From Pseudobdellovibrionaceae bacterium (GTDB lineage: Bacteria > Bdellovibrionota > Bdellovibrionia > Bdellovibrionales > Bdellovibrionaceae), in assembly GCA_947374445.1 (NCBI GenBank), contig CANCBY010000042.1, positions 1-14,704 of the forward strand: a stretch of DNA of 14,704 nucleotides. Reading direction: 5' to 3'. Below are positions 8,210-14,704 of this stretch, piece by piece (the first letter of the stretch is position 1; each line of letters opens with the position of its first letter). A program made the position numbers and the translations under genes. The notes beneath the pieces were generated by a model, which was given only the letters and a program-made list of their open reading frames with translations, was not told where the DNA came from and did not search any database.

Positions 8210-8230
8210 ACTCGCCTAGACCTCACGGTT

Positions 8231-8259
8231 TTGACTTTGTCAGAACTGGGGAGGATAAT
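8231..8259 (+). promoter_or_regulatory. Sigma-70-type promoter for the beta-barrel gene
   Basis: A -35 box TTGACT (8231-8236) and a -10 box GATAAT (8254-8259) each match consensus at five of six positions, with exactly 17 bases between them. Transcription would begin near 8266, giving a leader of about 43 bases before the ATG at 8309. It sits 22 bases after the protease stop, so the barrel gene and probably the helicase can be transcribed independently of the protease. Confidence 0.7.
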
Positions 8260-8308
8260 TTAGGTGTGCTATTAAATTTAGATTCACAGTTATGCAACAG
8301 GGGGTTTT

Positions 8309-8905
8309 ATGAAACAAATTATATTTACTGCGTCGTTGTTAATTTTGGGTGCGGTTGTCTCTAGTTCTGCATCTGCACGACTTTTGCTAGAGCCACATGT
8401 TGGCTACGAGTCAGCAGGTGTCCTTGCCAATAAGACGGCGACGCCCACACAAAATGATGGCTATAGAACCATGGGCGCTACTTTTGGTGCTAGGCTGGGC
8501 TATCACTTGCCTGTTTTATTTTGGTTTGGTGGTGACATTGATTACTCTACAGGAAATAACACCTGGGCTGATACCACGGTAAATGCAAGCTCATACAAAT
8601 ACACTCGCACAGATTATTACGCGATGGTGGGTGTTGATTTACCTGTATTATTGCGTGGATGGGTTGGATATGGCGTAGCAAGCAACGTGCTGACAGACTC
8701 AAGTTCGAATACTTATAAAGCTTCAGGAACTGCTGTTAAGGGTGGAGTTGGAATCAAGATTCTTCCGTTTGTTAATCTAACCCTCGAGGGAATTTTAAGA
8801 ACAATGACTGACTACGAGGCCGGCGGTGTTAAAACCTCTGTTAGCAGCACGTTCTCAACATACCGCGATGCTGCTTATCGCATCGGAATTTCAGTTCCAC
8901 TTTGA
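8309..8905 (+). CDS. Small outer-membrane beta-barrel protein
   Basis: This 198-residue protein has a standard signal peptide, with a hydrophobic core at residues 4-17 and cleavage after Ala23 (S-A-S-A). The mature part of about 175 residues alternates polar and hydrophobic residues in strands suited to an eight-stranded barrel. Examples are the segments around EPHVGY, GARLGYHLPV, YYAMVGVDLPV and GGVGIKILPF. It ends in a strand, YRIGISVPL, with a hydrophobic last residue as in outer-membrane proteins. Length and pattern fit the OmpA/OmpW-like beta-barrel superfamily (Pfam OMP_b-brl). A strong CAGGGGG ribosome site lies at 8298-8304 and a near-consensus promoter upstream. The exact role is unknown. 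The helicase gene follows 18 bases after the stop, with no obvious functional link. Confidence 0.8.
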   Translation: MKQIIFTASLLILGAVVSSSASARLLLEPHVGYESAGVLANKTATPTQNDGYRTMGATFGARLGYHLPVLFWFGGDIDYSTGNNTWADTTVNASSYKYTRTDYYAMVGVDLPVLLRGWVGYGVASNVLTDSSSNTYKASGTAVKGGVGIKILPFVNLTLEGILRTMTDYEAGGVKTSVSSTFSTYRDAAYRIGISVPL

Positions 8906-8923
8906 TCGTCTATTTAAACTAAA

Positions 8924-11470
8924 ATGGATTGGCCACTTTATTGGCGACTTCCGCCAAAAACAGAATCAAACAACGATTCAATTTTGGATCGGTTTCTGGA
9001 TTATGTGGCCTCAAAAAATCTTGTCCTTTACCCTGCACAAGAAGAAGCGATTCTTGAACTGCTCGAGGGCAAGAACGTCATTTTGAATACGCCCACAGGC
9101 TCGGGCAAATCTTTGGTGGCTTTGGCTCTGCATTTTCAATCCTTAGCTCAAGGCCGTCGCTCGATTTACACGTGCCCGATTAAAGCGCTGGTCAATGAAA
9201 AATTTCGTGACCTCTGCGCGGCGTTTGGTCCTGACCAAGTTGGTATGATCACGGGAGATGGCGGAGTCAATCAGCAAGCTCCTATCATTTGTTGCACGGC
9301 TGAAATTTTATCCAACATGGCATTAAGAGACGGCGATAAGGCTGTTGTGGATGATGTGATCATGGATGAGTTTCACTACTACTCAGACCGGCAGCGAGGC
9401 GTGGCTTGGCAAGTGCCGCTACTGATTCTTAAGAACACTCGCTTTATGCTGATGTCGGCCACCTTGGGCGAAATGGATTTTTTTGCAAAAGCAATGACGA
9501 ATTTAAATCAGCGAGAGACAACTTTAGTGTCATCGCAAGAGCGGCCGGTGCCTTTAGATTTTGATTACCGCGAGACTCCTTTGCATGAAACAGTTTCTGA
9601 TCTGATCACTCAAGGCCTGAACCCCGTTTACTTGGTGAATTTTTCACAGCGAGAAGCTGCTGAAGAAGCACAAAATCTTTTGAGCGTTGATTTTGCTAGC
9701 AAAGAAGACAAACAAAAGATCACAGCTGCGATCGAGGGAGTTTCATTTAAAAGCCCTTACGGCAAAGAGATTCAAAAACTTCTTAAGCATGGCATTGGCC
9801 TTCATCACGCTGGACTTTTACCACGCTACCGTGTGCTCGTCGAAAAGCTCGCGCAGCAAGGACTGCTGAAGGTGATCAGTGGCACTGACACCCTAGGCGT
9901 GGGTGTAAACATTCCGATCCGCACCGTGCTGTTTACTAAGCTCTGCAAATACGATGGCGAAAAAAGTGCCATTTTGAGCGTGCGTGATTTTCATCAAATC
10001 AGCGGACGAGCTGGACGCAGAGGTTTTGATAGTCGCGGTCTAGTGGCAGCTCAAGCGCCAGAGCATGTGATCGAAAATCTAAAAATGAAGCTCAAGGCCG
10101 CTAGCGATCCAAAAAAAGCAAAAAAAATGGTGCTAAAAAATCCGCCGCCATTTGGCTTTGTGATGTGGACTCGCGAGACTTTTAATAAATTGATCAATTC
10201 AAAGCCAGAGCCTTTGGTATCGCGCTTTCAGGTATCACATAGCATGTTGCTCAATGTTCTTGCTCGTGATGAAAATGGCTGCGAGGCTATGCAGGAACTT
10301 ATTGCCAAGTCGCACGGAACAGCCGCGCATAAAAGACAGGCGCGCAAGTTGGCTTTTGCCTATTTTCGATCTCTTTACGAGCGCAAAATAGTTGAGATCT
10401 TGCCTCCTCCGGATAAAAAAATCCGCGTGCATGTGGATTTGCAAGAGGACTTCTCGCTGAACCACAGCTTGTCACTTTATCTTTTAGATACGATCAAGCT
10501 TTTGGATTCAACCCAGCCCGACTATGCCTTGGATTTACTAACCTTGGTTGAGTCCATTCTGGAGAGCCCCGATCTGATTCTGCGCAAGCAATTGGACCGT
10601 GTGAAGTCTGAAAAAATGTTTGAGATGAAAATGGCTGGCGTCGAATACGAAGAAAGAATACTCGAGCTTGAAAAGCTCGAACACCCTAAGCCCAACCGTG
10701 ATTTTATTTATTCGACCTTTAATACATTCAGCGAAGCTCACCCCTGGGTGGGGCAAGAAAATATTCGGCCCAAATCTGTGGCTCGTGAGATGTTTGAAAC
10801 CTATCAGAGCTTTGACGACTATATTCGCGACTATGAGCTTCAGAGGGTCGAAGGAACTCTACTTAGATATCTCAGCGAAGTTTTTAAGGTTCTTGAGCAG
10901 ACCGTTCCTGATGCTGCTAAGACGGATGAAGTGCAAGCCATGGCAATCTATTTTGGTGCCATGGTTCGTCAAACGGACTCAAGCCTTATCGATGATTGGG
11001 AGAAGATGCGCCAGGGGCTTCCTCTCGAAACAGCCTCCGTCAAAGTTCAAAGTAAAGCACTAGAGTCCGAGAGTGCTCCAGATATCACGAGAAACAAAAA
11101 AGCGTTCACGTTGAGTCTTAAGAATGAAATTTTTAAATTAATAAAGTGCCTTGCTAGAAAAGATTATGCCGGAGCATTAGAGCTCCTCGAGTTGCCGGAG
11201 GGCGGAGTCCATGCCCAATGGAATGCAAAGTCGCTGGAGTTGGCCTTCGAAGAGTTTTATCTGGAGCACAAAAAAATTGAAATAGACACTGCCGCTCGAA
11301 ATGCCCAGCTGACATTGATCTCCGTTGAAGGAAGCCATTGGCGGATTCAACAGATTTTATCGGACCCTGATGAGTTCAACGACTGGTGCTTGCAGATTGA
11401 GGTCGATACAGATAAATGCCGGCGAGAGCAAAAGCTGCATCTTCATCTGTCGAGAATTGTCGCGGTCTAA
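8924..11470 (+). CDS. DEAD/DEAH-box helicase with DUF3516 C-terminal region (Ski2-like)
   Basis: This 848-residue ATP-dependent helicase is probably cytoplasmic and acts on RNA or DNA. The motifs are complete and in order: a Q-like motif near Gln39, motif I NTPTGSGKS (55-63), motif Ia around CPIKAL (84-89), motif II DEFH (148-151), motif III SAT (178-180), GIGLHHAGLLPRYR, GTDTLGVGVNIP and motif VI QISGRAGRRG (358-367). From about residue 385 to the end it resembles the DUF3516 family, including an HPWVG...PKSV segment and a VRQTDSSLIDDWE segment. I recall this arrangement and length from actinobacterial DUF3516 helicases. The ATG is the first possible start after an in-frame stop at 8915-8917 and has no Shine-Dalgarno sequence, so translation may depend on the upstream barrel gene. 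The stop overlaps the convergent minus-strand gene by four bases. Confidence 0.95.
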   Translation: MDWPLYWRLPPKTESNNDSILDRFLDYVASKNLVLYPAQEEAILELLEGKNVILNTPTGSGKSLVALALHFQSLAQGRRSIYTCPIKALVNEKFRDLCAAFGPDQVGMITGDGGVNQQAPIICCTAEILSNMALRDGDKAVVDDVIMDEFHYYSDRQRGVAWQVPLLILKNTRFMLMSATLGEMDFFAKAMTNLNQRETTLVSSQERPVPLDFDYRETPLHETVSDLITQGLNPVYLVNFSQREAAEEAQNLLSVDFASKEDKQKITAAIEGVSFKSPYGKEIQKLLKHGIGLHHAGLLPRYRVLVEKLAQQGLLKVISGTDTLGVGVNIPIRTVLFTKLCKYDGEKSAILSVRDFHQISGRAGRRGFDSRGLVAAQAPEHVIENLKMKLKAASDPKKAKKMVLKNPPPFGFVMWTRETFNKLINSKPEPLVSRFQVSHSMLLNVLARDENGCEAMQELIAKSHGTAAHKRQARKLAFAYFRSLYERKIVEILPPPDKKIRVHVDLQEDFSLNHSLSLYLLDTIKLLDSTQPDYALDLLTLVESILESPDLILRKQLDRVKSEKMFEMKMAGVEYEERILELEKLEHPKPNRDFIYSTFNTFSEAHPWVGQENIRPKSVAREMFETYQSFDDYIRDYELQRVEGTLLRYLSEVFKVLEQTVPDAAKTDEVQAMAIYFGAMVRQTDSSLIDDWEKMRQGLPLETASVKVQSKALESESAPDITRNKKAFTLSLKNEIFKLIKCLARKDYAGALELLELPEGGVHAQWNAKSLELAFEEFYLEHKKIEIDTAARNAQLTLISVEGSHWRIQQILSDPDEFNDWCLQIEVDTDKCRREQKLHLHLSRIVAV

Positions 11471-11958
11471 AGGCGGCCGACGTATTGATAAATGGCCGCC
11501 ACTTGATCGGGATTGTGTTTGGCTCTTAACATCAAATCGATAGCTTGAGCTTGTTTGAGGCGTCCACGGCTCATTTTTTCGCAAAGAAGCTCTTCGAGGC
11601 GATCGGTCCTAGTAAAAAGACTTTCATGTTGAGGCCATAGATTTTTTATGTCGTTCGCTCCGCCGACACAGAGCGGGATTAAGTGGTCAATTTTAAATTT
11701 TGTGCGATCAAAGCCCTCAAAAGTATAACCCAGCTGTTGCTTGTACTGGTCAAAGATTTGATCTTTGAGTTCGGTACTCACATCGCGGCCGCAGTAGGGG
11801 ACCTTTTCTGAATATCGAAGCTCAATCGGCTGCGTGCAGATGGCCCCAGGAGTCAGTCGTGAGTCTGGCGTAGTCGGAAATACATCCGACGCCCATACCA
11901 AGGTTGAAAATAGAAGGCTTAAAGATCCGCTAAGAACGACGGTGAATGATGTTTTCAT
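11467..11958 (-). CDS. Secreted HNH-like small protein
   Basis: The protein has 163 residues from the ATG at 11956-11958. A longer frame from a TTG at 11994 adds 12 residues before the signal peptide and is less likely. The signal peptide has Lys2, a hydrophobic core to about residue 21 and probable cleavage after Ala23 (L-V-W-A). The mature protein carries IDHLIPLCVGGANDIKNLWP, with Asp91, His92, Asn102 and Asn106. This fits the DH-(L/V)-x-PL-x2-GG-x-N-x3-NLWP signature of small exported proteins distantly related to HNH endonucleases. Four cysteines (41, 56, 97, 126) could form two disulfides. Nuclease activity is inferred: the third metal-binding His of the classic motif is not obvious. 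If active, it would degrade nucleic acid outside the cell or in the periplasm. It is the last gene of the minus-strand group and converges on the helicase, with stop codons overlapping by four bases. Confidence 0.8.
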   Translation of the reverse strand: MKTSFTVVLSGSLSLLFSTLVWASDVFPTTPDSRLTPGAICTQPIELRYSEKVPYCGRDVSTELKDQIFDQYKQQLGYTFEGFDRTKFKIDHLIPLCVGGANDIKNLWPQHESLFTRTDRLEELLCEKMSRGRLKQAQAIDLMLRAKHNPDQVAAIYQYVGRL

Positions 11959-12079
11959 TCCGGCAAGATCACACAGGTCAGGTCTGTTTCTCAATAATTA
12001 ATTGTGTATGAACATCGACTTTTTTGCGAAGGCTTTTTTGGGTATGGCGAGGCTCTTAAAGAGTTATGAATGCAGAACT

Positions 12080-12100
12080 GCCGTCGAAAAAGTCGACAGC
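12080..12100 (-). other. Short hairpin after the lipoprotein gene
   Basis: On the minus strand GCTGTCGA and TCGACGGC can form an eight-pair stem (one G-U pair) around a five-base CTTTT loop, beginning 18 bases after the lipoprotein stop. No U-run follows, so it is not a standard intrinsic terminator. A related inverted 10-mer, TCGACTTTTT, lies at 12015-12024. It could slow or protect the transcript 3' end, but this is weak. Confidence 0.3.
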
Positions 12101-12117
12101 ATTGCAAAATCTTTAGA

Positions 12118-12966
12118 TTACAAAAAGTACTCGATATCAACAAGCAAGCGGATCGGCACGTGTTGACAGTCTGTACTGTCATTGTCACCCGTTGTGACAA
12201 GTCCTAGCTTAGCTTGGGTTGGGTCCGTCATTCCGAGAATGGACTGAATCACTCGTTGGTCAAAGTGCAAGTCAGCTTTGCCGACTGTTTCTGTTGCAGG
12301 GAATTGACATGATGACAAGCCTTGCGCATAGCCTGCACAGTATTGCTTGTCAGGAGTTGAGTCAGCTTGGCCGTTTTGAGCGGCCTTGTTGACGAGTTTG
12401 CTCCAGTCATATTTTTGATATCCAGTGCTTTGATCAAAGTGGGCCCCAAAGTTGGTTGTTGAAGCGAGCACAAACTGATTCAAAGTCAGAATGATGTTGT
12501 CATCGTAGCGAAAGTTTTGAACATCGGCGTTAGTCATCTGAATATTGCAAATCTTTGCGTCCTTTGCGACCTGAATGATCTGCTCTTGCTCCGTTCGCGC
12601 TCTGACGTAGCCATCGAGGATAGAAAGATTGCCATTGGTTCCCCAGCTGCAAGCTTTGCCAGGGTTTTCAAAAGTGAGCTCCACTTTTTGCACAGAAATA
12701 CGACCGGTTTTACGAGCATCATCACAGTTGCTGATAAGGCCTGCTGAGCTGTTGCTCGTTGGAGCAGGGCTTGACGTGACAACGGCATCTGCGGCTGCCA
12801 CCCCATTGGCAGAGGCGATTTGACCAACAGGAGTGTCAGAGACTTTAATCTTAGAGCAGTTATTAAAGCCTAAAGCCAAGGCCAATCCGGCAAAGAACAG
12901 CGTAAAGTAACGGGTGGCTCTGTTTTCAAGGCTCAGTGAATGATGTTGCGATTGTTGTTTTATCAT
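12118..12966 (-). CDS. Hypothetical lipoprotein with GFNNC lipidation site
   Basis: I do not recognise the family. From the ATG at 12964-12966 it has 282 residues: a short basic N-region, a hydrophobic segment at about residues 20-32, then GFNNC with Cys37 as the probable lipidated residue. A Ser/Ala/Pro-rich linker of roughly 40 residues follows. The folded part contains several cysteines that could pair in the periplasm, including ones in SNCDDA, KACSWG, AKICN, QYCAGY, SSCQF and TDCQH. The frame stays open upstream with ATGs at 13056 and 13074. Those add a 19- or 36-residue extension very rich in Lys/Arg that would bury the signal sequence, so I prefer the shorter form. The 13074 ATG overlaps the kinase stop and GAGG precedes the 13056 ATG, so the longer forms cannot be excluded. 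It is probably co-transcribed with the histidine kinase. Confidence 0.75.
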   Translation of the reverse strand: MIKQQSQHHSLSLENRATRYFTLFFAGLALALGFNNCSKIKVSDTPVGQIASANGVAAADAVVTSSPAPTSNSSAGLISNCDDARKTGRISVQKVELTFENPGKACSWGTNGNLSILDGYVRARTEQEQIIQVAKDAKICNIQMTNADVQNFRYDDNIILTLNQFVLASTTNFGAHFDQSTGYQKYDWSKLVNKAAQNGQADSTPDKQYCAGYAQGLSSCQFPATETVGKADLHFDQRVIQSILGMTDPTQAKLGLVTTGDNDSTDCQHVPIRLLVDIEYFL

Positions 12967-13063
12967 ACCCAAGTAACACTTCAATTTTCTGGCCAAGTCT
13001 AAGGCTCGTAATTTTGATTCTAAGCCGCGAGATCGATTAAGTTTTTTAAATTGCATTTTAGAT

Positions 13064-14704
13064 TTACGCCTCATTTCGAGATTTGTTTGTAGAAATTATC
13101 ACGGCATGGCTTTTAGCTTCAAAGCTAGTTTCAAAATATGGAAGGGTGATGATAAATTTGGTTTTAGCTGAGCTTTGATCCAAAATGAGACAGCCGTGAT
13201 GATCTTCGATAATACCGGTAGAGATGCTCAAGCCAAGTCCGGTGCCCTTACCCACAGGCTTTGTTGTAAAGAAAGGCTGCATGATACTTTTTGCGATACC
13301 GGCAGGAATGCCAGGGCCGGTGTCAGTAAAAATAATATTTAGTCTTTTTGTAGCATCGTCGAATGTAAATTGAATTTCGACCTCTTTGAGAGGCTGTGCT
13401 TGAACAGCATCAAATGCATTTGACAGGATATTCAAAAAAACTTGAGATATTTGAGTCAGCCGGCAGTTGAGTTCAACATCGGGAACAGCGCCTATTTTCA
13501 AGACGATTCCATTATTACGAAAGCGTTCCGCGCAAAGAGAAATGGTATCATCAACAACCCTTTGAAGTTTTTCGCGCATGAAGGGATCTTGGTCTCCAGA
13601 TCGCGAGAAGCTTCTTAGTCCGCTGATGATGCGTCCAATCCGCTCAGCAGTTTCTGTGATTTTTAAAAGAGCTTTCTGCGCTTCATCTTGCTGAATATTG
13701 TGCTGTCTGAGAATTCGTTCAACGATGTGAACTTTACCAATAATAATCGTGAGGGGATTGTTTATCTCGTGAGCGACCCCGCTGGCCATTTCTCCAAGGG
13801 CGGCCATTTTTGCAGACTGCACAAGTTGAGAGCGTCCTTGTTCAATTTTTTCTGCACTGAGCTTTCTTTCATGGTCGCGCTGCGAGAGAATTTTCAAGGC
13901 CCCTAAGATAATACCCCAAAGAAATAAAAACGAAAACAGCAAGGACTCTCGGTACCGTTGCAGATCTGGATATAGACTGCTCTCTGAGCTTTCAATGACA
14001 ATTTTCCAGCCGAGCTGCTCTTGAACAATGGCAGTTTTTATCCACGAACTGTGATCCAAGTGAAGGCCTTCGTTGAGTTGCTCCGGAGAATAGTTCAATA
14101 GGCTTTGATTCTCTTGGCCATCAGTGATTTTTTTCTTTTCAAAAAAGGCCTCTTTCAGAGGATGCGCTAACAGCTGGCCCGCACGATTGAGGATGAGAAC
14201 ATGCTCGAGCCCAGGCTCGCTTTGGCTAGCGACCAGCTCTTGGAGTTGAGGCAGTATCATATCGACTGAAATCACGCCGATGACCTCATTCTTAGTATTA
14301 TAAAAAACGCGAGAATTAGTGACATAAACAAGCCCGGAATCAAAATAAGGTTCTACAAAAGCACTTTCGCCGTTCATTGCAATTCCGGCTTTGTACCAGT
14401 CTTGGTTGGGGTAGTTGTAGGCTTCGGTATTCCACTCATAAGTCATGACATCTTCAAGCTTGTGATTTTTAGGGTCGCCACGGTGAACGTAAGGGCCAAA
14501 TAGCCGAGTATGGCCATCAAATGCGTAAGGTTTAAACCAAACGCCAATTCCGAATATCACTTCTGCGGGACTAGATTTAAGATATTGCCGAAGATTTTTT
14601 TCGATCGCGGGTTTTGTTGATTTCGCATCTCTTAAATCTTCTTGCACAAATCGACTGATAAGATTTGAGACGATCGCAAATTGATCCAACTTTTTTTGCA
14701 CCAA
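13064..14704 (-). CDS. Cache-domain sensor histidine kinase (5' end outside window)
   Basis: The frame is open to the window edge, so the N-terminus, including an expected first membrane helix, is missing; 546 residues are visible. Residues ~35-230 resemble an extracytoplasmic double-Cache sensor domain, with GIGVWFKPYAFDG, a DWYKAG segment and GVISVDM. A membrane helix lies at about 255-273. The cytoplasmic kinase core follows: the phospho-acceptor His312 in GVAHEINNP, an N-box with Asn425 and Asn429, the G1 box DTGPGIP (from Asp461), an F-box PFFTTKP and the G2 box GKGTGLGLS. It ends without a receiver domain. It should sense a small ligand outside the inner membrane, autophosphorylate on His312 and pass the phosphate to a response regulator that is not in this window. 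The downstream lipoprotein frame overlaps its stop. Confidence 0.95.
   Translation of the reverse strand: MVQKKLDQFAIVSNLISRFVQEDLRDAKSTKPAIEKNLRQYLKSSPAEVIFGIGVWFKPYAFDGHTRLFGPYVHRGDPKNHKLEDVMTYEWNTEAYNYPNQDWYKAGIAMNGESAFVEPYFDSGLVYVTNSRVFYNTKNEVIGVISVDMILPQLQELVASQSEPGLEHVLILNRAGQLLAHPLKEAFFEKKKITDGQENQSLLNYSPEQLNEGLHLDHSSWIKTAIVQEQLGWKIVIESSESSLYPDLQRYRESLLFSFLFLWGIILGALKILSQRDHERKLSAEKIEQGRSQLVQSAKMAALGEMASGVAHEINNPLTIIIGKVHIVERILRQHNIQQDEAQKALLKITETAERIGRIISGLRSFSRSGDQDPFMREKLQRVVDDTISLCAERFRNNGIVLKIGAVPDVELNCRLTQISQVFLNILSNAFDAVQAQPLKEVEIQFTFDDATKRLNIIFTDTGPGIPAGIAKSIMQPFFTTKPVGKGTGLGLSISTGIIEDHHGCLILDQSSAKTKFIITLPYFETSFEAKSHAVIISTNKSRNEA

Noticed and set aside
11959..11994. TTG start for the HNH-like protein
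   Set aside because: It would put 12 polar residues before a complete signal peptide; the ATG at 11958 gives a standard one.

Overview
The window looks like a chromosomal segment from a Bdellovibrio-like bacterium (phylum Bdellovibrionota). This is inferred, not proven. Three things point that way: large secreted repeat proteins with GNVGIGT-x-SP segments, lipoproteins with an unusual (Y/F)(Q/N)NC lipidation site, and the mix of secreted protease, secreted HNH-like protein and surface fibres. There are nine protein-coding genes, two of them cut by the window edges. I found no tRNA, rRNA, CRISPR array, insertion sequence or phage structural block.

Left part, plus strand (1-3173): the 3' end of a long fibre-like surface protein with YadA-type head repeats and three GNVGIGT segments. 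Three bases later comes a secreted glycine-rich protein with two (GGC)6 tracts. The two probably form one operon for cell-surface material.

Centre, plus strand (3397-8209): a 1188-residue lipoprotein with 27 CXXCH haem-binding motifs, the most striking gene here. After a 331-base gap comes a trypsin-fold serine protease lipoprotein with an altered specificity pocket. A tandem 12-base dyad repeat lies in the gap before the cytochrome gene.

Right of centre, plus strand (8231-11470): a near-consensus promoter drives a small outer-membrane beta-barrel protein. It is followed 18 bases later by a DUF3516-type DEAD/DEAH helicase of the Ski2-like group.

Right part, minus strand (11467-14704): transcription converges on the helicase, with the stop codons overlapping. 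In minus-strand order there is a Cache-domain sensor histidine kinase (5' end outside the window), an unrecognised lipoprotein whose reading frame overlaps the kinase stop, and a secreted HNH-like small protein.

Most of the genes encode exported or surface proteins. The helicase and the cytoplasmic half of the kinase are the exceptions. No inner-membrane electron donor or large porin is visible, so the partners of the 27-haem protein must lie elsewhere if they exist. Any shared function for the fibre, glycine-rich protein and cytochrome is speculation from position alone.
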